DNA from: Pseudomonadales bacterium
GTDB lineage: Bacteria; Pseudomonadota; Gammaproteobacteria; Pseudomonadales; Porticoccaceae
NCBI GenBank assembly: GCA_024234435.1
Contig: JACKOF010000001.1
Span: forward strand, 1,178,001-1,242,000
Length of the DNA: 64,000 nt
Reading direction: 5' to 3'
Below the pieces are notes generated by a model. That model ran no database searches. It was given only the letters and a program-made list of their open reading frames with translations, and was not told where the DNA came from. The position numbers and the translations under genes are program-made. This document shows, piece after piece, positions 25,996 to 34,708 of the stretch. Each line of letters opens with the position of its first letter. The stretch's first letter is position 1.

Positions 25996-27660
25996 ATGAG
26001 TCTGCTTGACGTTACCAATCTTGCCATTAGCTTCCATACTCGCGAAGGCATCACCGAAGCAGTAGGCGGCATCAGCTTCAACGTCAGCAAAGGCGAAACA
26101 CTCGCTATTGTTGGCGAGTCTGGCTCCGGCAAATCTGTTGCCTGCTACAGTCTGCTAAACCTTATTCCGCAACCACCGGGTAGAATTGACTCCGGTAAAG
26201 CGCTCTTCAATGGTCAAGATCTGTTGACTGCCGATGCGCAGACTCTTCGCCATATCCGTGGCAATGATATTGCCGTGATCTTTCAGGACCCCATGACTTG
26301 CCTTAACCCTTATATGAAAGTAGGCGAACAACTTATGGAGCCCCTGCTATACCACCACCAGAGCTCACGTGCAGAGGCTCGCCGCAAAGCGATCCGGGCG
26401 CTTGGCGAGGTCGGTATTGTAGAGCCGGAAAAACGCATCGACAGTTACCCTCACGAATTTTCAGGCGGAATGCGCCAGCGAGTCATGATTGCCATGGCGC
26501 TGATCACCGAACCACAGTTACTGATCTGCGATGAACCGACCACGGCGCTGGATGTCACCATTCAAGCCCAAATACTGAAACTGATCAGAGAACTGCAACA
26601 ACGACGCGACATCGGCGTTATATTTGTCAGCCATGATCTCGCTGTAGTCTCTGGTCTGGCCGACCGGGTTGCCGTCATGAAGGATGGAGAAATTGTCGAA
26701 CAAGGTCCGGTAGCGCAGATATTTCACCACGCCCAACACCCCTACACACAAAAACTGCTGGCATCGATACCCAGTACAGCAAAACCTGGCTCGGAAGCGA
26801 ATGAAAAGCCACCACAGAGGCACACAACTCCGCCACTGCTTGCCATCAAAAACCTGAGAGTCTGGTTCCCCGACCACAGTAAAGCTATTAACCACGGGTT
26901 TAAAAAACAGCAACGCTATGTCAAAGCCGTCGATGATCTCTCTCTGGAAATCAATCGGGGGGAAATTCTTGGTCTGGTAGGTGAATCAGGTTCGGGAAAA
27001 TCCACCTTGGGGCGTGCCATTCTGCAACTAATATCGACAACTGAGGGTAATATCACCTTTGATGGCACAAACCTCACTCACCTGTCCAGCAAGGCAATGA
27101 AACCTGTTCGCCGACGAATGCAAATGATTTTTCAGGATCCCTACGCCTCTCTGAACCCCAGAATGACAGTCTTTGACACACTGGCTGAACCCCTGCTTTA
27201 TCATGGGCTGGCCAATCGAAAAACTGTCACCGGTCAGGTTCTGGCATTAATGGATGATGTAGGGCTGGCTCGAAAAGCTATCCGCAAATACCCTCATGAG
27301 TTCTCCGGTGGCCAGCGTCAGCGCATAGCCATCGGTCGAGCCATTGCCACCAAGCCGGAAATGGTTGTCGCTGATGAGCCGGTATCGGCACTGGATGTCA
27401 CTATTCAGGCTCAGATTCTGGCGTTGATTCTGGCACTGGTGGAGAAACACAATCTGACCATGCTTTTCATCTCTCACGACCTCGCGGTAGTGCGCTATAT
27501 CGCCGATCGCATTGCCGTGATGCACCACGGAAAACTGGTTGAGATTGGCCAAACCGAATCACTGTTTGCACAACCTCAACATCCCTATACCGAACAGCTA
27601 CTGACCGCCATTCCCATACTGACATCCGGTCTGATGACGCATGAGAATGCGTTGGTTTAG
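25996..27660 (+). CDS. oppDF: Fused oligopeptide ABC transporter ATPase (OppD-OppF type)
   Basis: 554-residue protein with two complete nucleotide-binding domains. First (about 1-260): Walker A GESGSGKS, signature FSGGMRQR, Walker B LLICDEPTTALD, then the Opp/Dpp C-terminal extension (HPYTQKLLASIPS). Second (about 275-545): GESGSGKSTLGRAIL, FSGGQRQRIAIGRA, MVVADEPVSALD and the extension HPYTEQLLTAIP. Single-gene fusions of this kind (as YejF or GsiA) replace separate OppD and OppF. It completes the transporter with OppA, OppB and OppC. AAAGG lies upstream of the ATG at 25996, at a rather long spacing. Confidence 0.94.
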   Translation: MSLLDVTNLAISFHTREGITEAVGGISFNVSKGETLAIVGESGSGKSVACYSLLNLIPQPPGRIDSGKALFNGQDLLTADAQTLRHIRGNDIAVIFQDPMTCLNPYMKVGEQLMEPLLYHHQSSRAEARRKAIRALGEVGIVEPEKRIDSYPHEFSGGMRQRVMIAMALITEPQLLICDEPTTALDVTIQAQILKLIRELQQRRDIGVIFVSHDLAVVSGLADRVAVMKDGEIVEQGPVAQIFHHAQHPYTQKLLASIPSTAKPGSEANEKPPQRHTTPPLLAIKNLRVWFPDHSKAINHGFKKQQRYVKAVDDLSLEINRGEILGLVGESGSGKSTLGRAILQLISTTEGNITFDGTNLTHLSSKAMKPVRRRMQMIFQDPYASLNPRMTVFDTLAEPLLYHGLANRKTVTGQVLALMDDVGLARKAIRKYPHEFSGGQRQRIAIGRAIATKPEMVVADEPVSALDVTIQAQILALILALVEKHNLTMLFISHDLAVVRYIADRIAVMHHGKLVEIGQTESLFAQPQHPYTEQLLTAIPILTSGLMTHENALV

Positions 27661-27707
27661 CACACGGACGCCAGTGATTCGGAAAACTTAATCAGTTCAG
27701 TCTAACC

Positions 27708-28484
27708 TTATGCCAGTAACATCTGGTGCCCGTAATCCACAGGGAGAACAACACCGTTGACAAACTTGCCGGCATCACTGGCAAGCATTAACAGGGGTGC
27801 AGCAAGATCTTCAACGTCGCCAACCCGTTTGGCGGGCAAACGTTCCACTTCAGCTTGCCCCTGCTCGGTTTCAAAATACCAGTCCACCATCTCTGTCATG
27901 AAATAACCGGGTGCAATAGCGTTGCAGCGGATGTTGTGATCCAGAAGATCGGCAGCGATTTGCTTGGTAAGCTGATTTAACCCTGCTTTCACACTGCCGT
28001 AACAAGGCACATTTCTTAAAGTCTGCATACCCGTAATAGACGTAATATTAACAATGCTACCTGGTTTTCCGGCCGCGATCAGACGCTTTGAACATTCTCT
28101 GGCCATACGCATCGTGCCATTGAAGTTCACGTTCACCAGATTATTCCAGCTTTCATCATCAACATCCGGGAACGGCAAAAAAGCAATCTGCCCGGCATTA
28201 TTGACCAGAATATCGACCGTTCCAAAAGCTGCTTCAGCCTTATCAAATACCCGCTTGACGCTGTCTGCATCGCCAATATCCAACTCAAAAGCCACAGCCT
28301 CGCCACCATTAGCCACAATATCGTCAGCAACCTTTTGTACCTTTTCCAGTCTTCTGGCAGCACAAACAACACGTGCACCGGATTTGGCCAGTGCCTGAGC
28401 AAAGGCTGTACCCATACCCGTTCCAGAACCGGTAACCAGCGCCACTTTACCCTTGGTTGAAAAAAGCGTTTCGCAATAAGACAT
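27708..28484 (-). CDS. Short-chain dehydrogenase/reductase
   Basis: 258-residue classical SDR: cofactor motif TGSGTGMG (about 18-25), NNAG (about 93-96), catalytic Ser in NITSITG, and the YxxxK pair in CYGSVKAG. The Arg-rich stretch after the second strand (AARRLEKV) suggests NADP(H). It belongs to the minus-strand group with the DUF1214 and sulfotransferase genes (74 nt from the DUF1214 start), suggesting oxidation or reduction of a hydroxyl on a lipid-like substrate. The substrate cannot be read. Confidence 0.9.
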   Translation of the reverse strand: MSYCETLFSTKGKVALVTGSGTGMGTAFAQALAKSGARVVCAARRLEKVQKVADDIVANGGEAVAFELDIGDADSVKRVFDKAEAAFGTVDILVNNAGQIAFLPFPDVDDESWNNLVNVNFNGTMRMARECSKRLIAAGKPGSIVNITSITGMQTLRNVPCYGSVKAGLNQLTKQIAADLLDHNIRCNAIAPGYFMTEMVDWYFETEQGQAEVERLPAKRVGDVEDLAAPLLMLASDAGKFVNGVVLPVDYGHQMLLA

Positions 28485-28558
28485 TATTCATTCCCCTTAA
28501 TCATTAAATTGTTACCTGAATCTGTTAATCATTCATCGAAGCCAAATACGGCTTCCAT

Positions 28559-29755
28559 CTACAGACAACCTCGGCGAATCACCGACTCCGCTCGCGCCTG
28601 AAGATACTCACTTCTCGATTGCGGACTGATGCATCGCTCTTCATCATTAAAATAGTGCTTAATCTCAGCCAGTTTTACCCGTTTGATAGCGGGCACATTG
28701 ATTTCATCGGCACGGAAATAGCGCACGGAAATCAGCCCGGTTTGATGTCCTCCCGCATCCAGCCAGTTCTGTATACCGGGATCAACGTGGGAAATAACCG
28801 CGCGAAAAATACCGTCTTCGTTTAAAACTGCCTGAAAACCATTAATCGACGTCTGTCGCAGATTCCAGTCACGGGCATCCCAATACTGACTATAGAGCTG
28901 CATACTCCAGTACTGAGCATTCGGTGGTTTAACCTCAACAATCAGTGCTTCATCCGGGCCACACTCGTAATTAGACTTGCCATACCTAAGCTCTGCCCAG
29001 CCAATGGAAACTTCATCAAAGACCATCGTGTTTGTTGGTATCTCGTAATACCGTTTCACCTGCTCAGCAAAAAAAGGTGGCAGAATTTGTAACCAATCAA
29101 TTAACAACTGTGTCCGCTTGGAGATAGTCTCCGGGGTCAGGGCCGGTGGCGGATAAATCGCACCCTCGCGTGAGATCTGTAGCTGCGCAACATCCTCACT
29201 TAACCAGTCATAGAAATATTGCCTGAGGATCAAGTCTCCCGGTCCGTCGGCAATTTTCACCCAGTTCCCAGGACGCTCGTCGCGGCTTAGTACGATATCA
29301 ATTGTGCCGTCGGCATTCGCCTTGAGCTCACTACTTCTATCAACCACCTGCCAGTTGTTGACGTGGGCAAAGTGCCCAACGCGCGTTTCAATATCCATCA
29401 TGTAGGCACTGCCGCGCAGCCCTTTGATGTGGTAGACGTGGTCACCATGAATTGGCGCCCACTGATACAAGGCATCGGCAGCGGGCAATCCGTATTGAAT
29501 ACGCGACGAAAGAAATGTCAGTAGCGAGGGGTAATCCGGGTCCCACCCCTCCAGCGTCATGGGGATTGCCCCTGCTAACAGGCGACTCAGGTAACGCACA
29601 CCCTCAGCGCGCGCCATATCATCATTGATTTGAGGATCATCCCAAACCAGCTTCTGCAAATCTTCCACAGCACTGGAAAATGCCTGCCATATTGCCGGGC
29701 TATCCAGCCCTGGAAGCGATTTCCCCTGCCAATCGGCCAGTGATAATGTTGTCAT
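28559..29755 (-). CDS. DUF1214-domain protein
   Basis: 398-residue soluble protein with no signal peptide. The C-terminal half holds the DUF1214-type block (VFDEVSIGWAELRYGKSNYECGPDEALIVEVKPPNAQYWSMQLYSQYWDARDWNLRQTSIN, then DGIFRAVISHVDPGIQNWLDAGGHQTGLISVRYFRADE). Such proteins are frequent in bacteria that degrade steroids or other hydrophobic compounds, usually beside sulfotransferase, SDR and TetR genes, as here, but no activity has been assigned that I can name with certainty. The N-terminal half is helical. Confidence 0.75.
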   Translation of the reverse strand: MTTLSLADWQGKSLPGLDSPAIWQAFSSAVEDLQKLVWDDPQINDDMARAEGVRYLSRLLAGAIPMTLEGWDPDYPSLLTFLSSRIQYGLPAADALYQWAPIHGDHVYHIKGLRGSAYMMDIETRVGHFAHVNNWQVVDRSSELKANADGTIDIVLSRDERPGNWVKIADGPGDLILRQYFYDWLSEDVAQLQISREGAIYPPPALTPETISKRTQLLIDWLQILPPFFAEQVKRYYEIPTNTMVFDEVSIGWAELRYGKSNYECGPDEALIVEVKPPNAQYWSMQLYSQYWDARDWNLRQTSINGFQAVLNEDGIFRAVISHVDPGIQNWLDAGGHQTGLISVRYFRADEINVPAIKRVKLAEIKHYFNDEERCISPQSRSEYLQARAESVIRRGCL

Positions 29756-29793
29756 ATCTTTTTCGCCTATCTATCAGTATTAGTTCCAAGCTT

Positions 29794-29854
29794 ACAGAGC
29801 CATTTAGCAGGCTCTGTCTCGTTAGTGTTGCTAACAAACTCCGTTAGCAACACT
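29794..29854. other. Two consecutive hairpins between sulfotransferase and DUF1214 genes
   Basis: Hairpin 1: ACAGAGCC / GGCTCTGT (29794-29801 with 29810-29817). Hairpin 2: a perfect 12-bp stem AGTGTTGCTAAC / GTTAGCAACACT (29824-29835 with 29843-29854, 7-nt loop). Neither is followed by a T run on the minus strand, so they are weak as intrinsic terminators. They may act as an mRNA-stabilising or attenuating structure between two same-strand genes. Confidence 0.55.
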
Positions 29855-29871
29855 TAATAAGCAGAACTGTT

Positions 29872-31065
29872 CTAGCAAAAGAGTGCACGGTAATTTTTGA
29901 AGCGCTCATTGACCTCTTCTTCTGTAATGCCGAACTCTTCCAGAGAATACTTATAGGAGCCCCAGTACTTGTCAGGCCGTCTTTTTTCATAACTCAAGCA
30001 GCTCTCAATGACGTCATCTGTCAGCTCACGACCCGATTTTTTGTAAACCTCTTCTATCACCGAGAGAGGGTTGTTACAGATGTCATCAAATGTTGCATTA
30101 ACGATCTGATCCATAGGCAGGCTGTCACGCACTTCGAGGTACTTGTCAGTCAAAGATGCCCAATATTCAAACCATTCATGGGCAACTTCTACAGGATCGA
30201 TGGTGTCAGTCGAGGTCTTTCTTAGTTCAACAATCAGTTGACCAAACGAAGGGACGGTTTCAATAGGTTCGCGATGCGAATGTATGACAATGGCATCCGG
30301 AAAGAACTTAAACAGCGTATCAAGATAACCAATGTGGCAAGGTGATTTCATAATCCACGGACGACCACGTGCACCGCCATCCTGCCACTGAAGATACTGC
30401 AACATTTTATGCAGAATGTCGTAAGTAGGTGTAGGGTCACAATGGGTAGCATACTCACGGAATGACGGAGAGCGAGCAACCATAGAAGAAACGGCGCACT
30501 CAAACGACATTTCCATGATAAACAACTCTTCGTCCGGTTCCTCAGCCTCCATCGGATGCATTGCCATCCAGCCTGGATACTGTGTTTTAAAAACTTCCTC
30601 AACCCCTTTGGCATAAGCAATGCGCTCAACCGGATTATTGAAGTCCTCGCCGGGATAAGGTGCTGGATTAAACAACTTCCAAACCTGAAGCGTCTGAACA
30701 TTGGGGTCACCGGACAAAACACGCTGTAGCTTTGAGGTTCCTGTTCTTGGCAGGCCAGCAATGATAATGGGCGCCTCAATCTTTTCGTCCAGTATCTCCG
30801 GGTGCTTCTTGACATCGTCGATATAGCGCAGGCGATTACTCAGCAGCCGAACAAACCCGTAAGGCTGACCTATTTTACCGCCTTCGTGAAGATTCCCCTC
30901 TTCTCTAACAGCATTAACCAACCGGGTTAAACCGTCCATAAAACCTTCGTCGCCGAAATCACTCAAACCGGTTGCCTGTCTGGCTGCTTCAAGGATGGCA
31001 TCGACTTCCAGTGGCAAGGGTGGCGGCATATCAGTAGCTGCCAAATCAGTATCTTGATCAGTCAT
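29872..31065 (-). CDS. Sulfotransferase family protein
   Basis: 397-residue PAPS-dependent sulfotransferase-like protein. The 5'-phosphosulfate loop reads IIIAGLPRTGTSKLQRVL (about 105-122) and the 3'-phosphate motif HSHREPIETVPSFGQL. It has the long form of the 'sulfotransferase_3' group, with an N-terminal helical region and the C-terminal YEKRRPDKYWGSYKYSLEEFGITEEEVNERF. The ATG at 31063-31065 was chosen; a longer start adds 34 residues of lower quality. It lies in the TetR-linked accessory cluster. A lipid or sterol acceptor is a reasonable guess only. Confidence 0.8.
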   Translation of the reverse strand: MTDQDTDLAATDMPPPLPLEVDAILEAARQATGLSDFGDEGFMDGLTRLVNAVREEGNLHEGGKIGQPYGFVRLLSNRLRYIDDVKKHPEILDEKIEAPIIIAGLPRTGTSKLQRVLSGDPNVQTLQVWKLFNPAPYPGEDFNNPVERIAYAKGVEEVFKTQYPGWMAMHPMEAEEPDEELFIMEMSFECAVSSMVARSPSFREYATHCDPTPTYDILHKMLQYLQWQDGGARGRPWIMKSPCHIGYLDTLFKFFPDAIVIHSHREPIETVPSFGQLIVELRKTSTDTIDPVEVAHEWFEYWASLTDKYLEVRDSLPMDQIVNATFDDICNNPLSVIEEVYKKSGRELTDDVIESCLSYEKRRPDKYWGSYKYSLEEFGITEEEVNERFKNYRALFC

Positions 31066-31354
31066 AGTTATAGCTCGATTTAGTCTAGTAAGGTGGTTGC
31101 TGGTTTTATAATCGCCAAACTGCTGACGATTTCTTATGTATATGCTAACCACTATACCGATAGCCAAAAGAAAGGGGCAACAATAAGCAGGTCATGTTTC
31201 CCCAACTTTTAACACAACCCTATCTGATTGAAAAATAAAACTAATTTTTTATATTTCGGGTGAGGGTTGGAAATTTTCGAGAAGATCACCCTGTAAAGGT
31301 GCCACAGAGACTTAGCAAATTTAATTCGCCACTGGTAATCTGGCGACCAGATTG
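31066..31354. other. Intergenic region between TetR and sulfotransferase genes
   Basis: 289 nt, AT-rich in the middle (31231-31260). It should carry the sulfotransferase promoter. A small perfect inverted repeat AATCTGG-CGA-CCAGATT (31337-31353) touches the end of the tetR gene; no T run follows on the minus strand. No gene was seen. Confidence 0.5.
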
Positions 31355-32059
31355 TTATCCGGCCGGGGAAATTGCGGAGATATCCGCTTCTTCAAAGATG
31401 GCATAGCACATTCGTGCCAGCATATCCCGAAAACCGGGATTATCAATAAACCTGGCGTTATCTGTTATTAAAGAATAAACCAGAAGCTGGGCAGCACGAC
31501 CCAGAGCGTGAACCCGCATCATATCGTCGGGCGATGATTTGAAATCCGAACAGCTTTTTAGTTTTTCGTAAATGAATTTTTCTGTAGACGCCCCAGGAGC
31601 AAGGTTTTGATCAAGTTCTTTCCAGGTATCCCAGAAACCCTTGTGCTGCAGCAGCAGTTGTTCATCAATCTCCATCACTTTTCGATGAACATCAATAGCC
31701 CAGTCCAGCAGCCAGTAGATAAATGACAAGACCGTTAGTTCCTGATCATCGGGAAATGTTTCAAACCCTTTATGGTGACATTCACGTATGACTAACCGAT
31801 ACACCTCAAAAACGATGGCATCCAGATCGGGGAAATACTGATAGATGGACGATTTAGGAATACCAGACACAACTTCGAGTATTGTTGTCGTCAAACCATC
31901 CCTGCCGTGTTCCAACAGAATTTCATGGGCAGCATCGACGATAGCGTTGACAACGCGAATGGAGCGTTCCTGCTTGGGCTGTCGCCGCATCACGGCCTGG
32001 GGGCGGATTAATTCGTACTCTTCCGCTTTAATCTCTTTTTCGCTGTGCTTGCTTGCCAT
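31355..32059 (-). CDS. TetR-family transcriptional regulator
   Basis: 234-residue TetR/AcrR repressor: N-terminal helix-turn-helix (RVVNAIVDAAHEILLEHGRDGLTTTILEVVSGIPKSSIYQYFPDLDAIVFEVY, about 35-88) preceded by a basic tail, then a helical ligand domain. It is divergent from the dehydrogenase gene and upstream of the sulfotransferase/DUF1214/SDR genes, so it probably controls both directions in response to a substrate or acyl-CoA of the pathway. Confidence 0.88.
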   Translation of the reverse strand: MASKHSEKEIKAEEYELIRPQAVMRRQPKQERSIRVVNAIVDAAHEILLEHGRDGLTTTILEVVSGIPKSSIYQYFPDLDAIVFEVYRLVIRECHHKGFETFPDDQELTVLSFIYWLLDWAIDVHRKVMEIDEQLLLQHKGFWDTWKELDQNLAPGASTEKFIYEKLKSCSDFKSSPDDMMRVHALGRAAQLLVYSLITDNARFIDNPGFRDMLARMCYAIFEEADISAISPAG

Positions 32060-32137
32060 CTTCAGTTTTCTCGCATTCAGCTTGCAGGTGCCCCTTCATG
32101 TTCCTTCTGTATGGTGGCCCAAAAATGTTTCTTGTCA

Positions 32138-32155
32138 ACCGAGTCTATTATCGGT
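32138..32155. promoter_or_regulatory. Candidate TetR operator
   Basis: Inverted repeat ACCGA-N8-TCGGT in the divergent region between tetR and the dehydrogenase gene, flanked by TTGTC (32132-32136) and GACAA. The size and position fit a TetR-type operator; only one copy was seen. Confidence 0.3.
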
Positions 32156-32213
32156 GTTTTTCGACAAAACAAAACCTATTCAACTCAATATCAAGTAACA
32201 GGGAACTAATGTC

Positions 32214-33233
32214 ATGAACTCTCTCAACATTTCACCACGCATTATTGTTTACGGGCTCGGGTTTGTTGGCCAACAGATTGCCGGATTCGCACTGGATAAA
32301 GGCTGGCCCGTGATCGGCGCCTTCAACCGCGCCGGCGACAAGGTCGGCCGAGATCTCGGCGAGTTATTAGGTAGGGACGCAACCGGTATCATTGTGGAAG
32401 ACTGCGACAAGGCTGACTACGCAGCACTGCAAGCGGACGTCGCCTTTGTCGCCGTTTCAGACCGGCTGGATGTCAACTACCCTTCTTATGAACGCCTGAT
32501 GGCTACCGGTGCGAATATTCTCTGCCACGGCGCCGAATCCTGTGTTCCCTACCGTACCAATCCCGAAATAGCTCAGAAATTGCACGCCATGGCCTTAGCC
32601 AAGGGCGTAACCTTTACCGGAGGAGGTATCTGGGATATGACCCGAATCTGGTCAGGCATACTCTCTGTCGGACCAAATACCCATATCGAATCGATGACCC
32701 ACACCTCCTTTACAGACATAGCAAGGCAAGGTGTTCATCTATTGGAATTTTGCGGAGCGGGACTCACCGTAGCCGAGTACGAGAAAAAAGGCGTTGCCGG
32801 GCAGGAAGGTTTAGCCGGAATCCCAAAAATTCCATCGCTGTGTGTGATCGATGCTCTCGGACTAGAAGTTGCGAACACCAGTGAGCGCCTTGAACCCATT
32901 ATCTGGGAACAGGATCACGAGAGTCACTGGCTAAAACGAACACTGCCCGCAGGTACCGTGATTGGTACACGCATGTTAGTGGAAATTTCTACCCGCGAGG
33001 GCATTTCTGTGTGCAGCCACTTCGAGTATCGCGACTTCAAACAGAATGAAAAAGAACAAATGATCTGGAAAGTGGAAGGCAAGCCGAGTATGGAAGTACG
33101 TGTCGTCCGGGAAGAGTCCAGCATGGCGTCTGCAAGCAGCCTGTTTAACCGTATACCGGATGTACTGGCAGCAGAACCAGGTATTGTAGAACTCTGGAAA
33201 TATGGTCCGCTGCGCTCCAGTATGTTTCTCTAA
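32214..33233 (+). CDS. Dihydrodipicolinate-reductase-like NAD(P) dehydrogenase
   Basis: 339 residues with an N-terminal Rossmann fold (IIVYGLGFVGQQIAGFALDKGWPVIGAFNRAGDKVGRDLGELLGRD) and the layout of the DHDPR-N-like amine/amino-acid dehydrogenase group (related to 2,4-diaminopentanoate dehydrogenase). True DapB motifs (HHxxK, SGTA) are not visible, so it is not lysine biosynthesis. Homologues are known next to TetR and sulfotransferase genes in bacteria degrading hydrophobic compounds; the substrate is unknown. The ATG at 32214 has CAGGGA upstream. Confidence 0.7.
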   Translation: MNSLNISPRIIVYGLGFVGQQIAGFALDKGWPVIGAFNRAGDKVGRDLGELLGRDATGIIVEDCDKADYAALQADVAFVAVSDRLDVNYPSYERLMATGANILCHGAESCVPYRTNPEIAQKLHAMALAKGVTFTGGGIWDMTRIWSGILSVGPNTHIESMTHTSFTDIARQGVHLLEFCGAGLTVAEYEKKGVAGQEGLAGIPKIPSLCVIDALGLEVANTSERLEPIIWEQDHESHWLKRTLPAGTVIGTRMLVEISTREGISVCSHFEYRDFKQNEKEQMIWKVEGKPSMEVRVVREESSMASASSLFNRIPDVLAAEPGIVELWKYGPLRSSMFL

Positions 33234-33326
33234 CCCTTCACTCAAACCATAGAATCTTTTGCGTTGCCAAACCGATGCGACCCATCTACAGTTTGATAAC
33301 ATCGAAACCCGAAAAGGAGAACAAGC

Positions 33327-33809
33327 ATGTCAGCCATTCCTCAGGGATACCCCGTTGATGCCAATGAAGCCTTTGATCTGCTTTGCAGTTACGACCGACT
33401 TTCTGTCAATGACTTGAAAATATTATCCCTGATAGAACAATTCGGAGAGAGTTTTTATAAAGGGCTGGCCAGCAACCTGCCCTCCGATGAGACACGGGCA
33501 TTGTTGGAGCGCAATGGCCAAGAGGAGCGTGGTCACGCCCATCGCCTGCAAAAAGCCTTGCGGGTGAAGGGAGAAGCATTCACCCTGCCAGCACCGGAAG
33601 ATAATCCGTTTATACATTCCTCGAATGCTATTGCTGTCGATAAGGCATTTCTCGTGATGCTGGCAGCTCTTGAGCGACATGGCGATGATGTATATAGCAA
33701 ATGGGCCAGTAATGAAGACAACGAAGAGGTGGCAACTCTTCTGCGACTCAACGCACGTGAAGAGACCCGTCACGCCGAGCGTATTGAACAGGTTATTTCC
33801 ATGCTTTAG
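33327..33809 (+). CDS. Ferritin-like di-iron protein
   Basis: 160-residue four-helix bundle of the rubrerythrin/ferritin-like group without a rubredoxin domain. Probable di-iron ligands: Glu in SLIEQFGESFY, EERGH (NGQEERGHAHRL), Glu in ALERHGDDVY, and EETRH (NAREETRHAERI). It follows the dehydrogenase gene by 93 nt on the same strand, with an excellent ribosome site AAAAGGAG. It could be an oxygenase-like or peroxide-scavenging protein; which is open. Confidence 0.8.
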   Translation: MSAIPQGYPVDANEAFDLLCSYDRLSVNDLKILSLIEQFGESFYKGLASNLPSDETRALLERNGQEERGHAHRLQKALRVKGEAFTLPAPEDNPFIHSSNAIAVDKAFLVMLAALERHGDDVYSKWASNEDNEEVATLLRLNAREETRHAERIEQVISML

Positions 33810-33874
33810 CAGGAAACTCTTGAGCAGATTTCGCCTTCCTTGTACCTCCAGGCCAGACCCGCCAGATAATGAGG

Positions 33875-34495
33875 CTAAATTTTATGAGCCTCACCGTAGC
33901 TCATATAGGAAGCAAATTTAGGCATTTTGTCTACATAGCTGTTCTTGATCCACTCTATCAAAAAACCACTTGCTTCGATGTTTTTCTGAACAGGTCTGTT
34001 GAGATTACAGCCGCCAAATACCTTGCCCCACACCGGGTTCAGTTTATTTTGCCACTTTTCTACAGAGCCTTCCGGAGAGCGACCATGCTCACAAAAAAAC
34101 AGTTTCCCGTCCGGCTTTAGCACCCGGTGCATTTGATCCATAGCCGCACGCCAATCCGGAATTGTACACAGGGTATAAGTTAATACGATTGAATCGACAG
34201 AGTTGTCGTCAAGGGGAATTCTTTCACCGGGCAAGCCTAGCCACTCAACATTAACGGGTGATTTTGCGAGATTCTTTGCTGCTCTTTTCCGCATCCCCAG
34301 AGATGGTTCCAATCCCCAGACTTTCTGCACTTTTTCCGCATTGTACAAACCCAGATTCAGGGCCGACCCCATGCCTACCTCCAACACATCGCCATAAGCC
34401 AGCGGCACCACTTTGCTACGCAAATCCATAATACCCGAGGTAGAACAACCGCAATTTATAATGTGAGGCAAGATTCTGTCTTCGTAAAAGCTCAT
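33875..34495 (-). CDS. Class I SAM-dependent methyltransferase
   Basis: 206-residue UbiE/Methyltransf_11-type enzyme: SAM motif I VLEVGMGSALNLGLY (about 37-51), acidic residue in WGLEPSLGM, motif III VDSIVLTYTLCTIPD, and post-motif VLKPDGKLFFCEHGRSPE. Three Cys in INCGCSTSG near the N-terminus are unusual. A 7-bp hairpin (33870-33893) overlaps its stop codon, in the convergent junction with the ferritin-like gene. The substrate is unknown. Confidence 0.83.
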   Translation of the reverse strand: MSFYEDRILPHIINCGCSTSGIMDLRSKVVPLAYGDVLEVGMGSALNLGLYNAEKVQKVWGLEPSLGMRKRAAKNLAKSPVNVEWLGLPGERIPLDDNSVDSIVLTYTLCTIPDWRAAMDQMHRVLKPDGKLFFCEHGRSPEGSVEKWQNKLNPVWGKVFGGCNLNRPVQKNIEASGFLIEWIKNSYVDKMPKFASYMSYGEAHKI

Positions 34496-34708
34496 GTTAA
34501 TCCTTGATGGTTAGTAATTTTGCAGCCCCCACGGCCCCATAAAAACGGCCAGAAACAGCCAAACCCACTCGATTGTATTGCCATATGCTTCTTCCGGGCA
34601 ATACGCCAGACAACATACTGTCGGTATCACTCGACGTATCGGTTCCCAAGCCTTATAGTACGCGCCTCATACCCCACCCGTTTCAGCCCACCATTCAGGA
34701 ATAACCCT

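Noticed and set aside
32214..33233. dapB, lysine-pathway dihydrodipicolinate reductase
   Set aside because: The Rossmann start is similar, but the characteristic DapB motifs are missing and the context is the TetR/sulfotransferase cluster.
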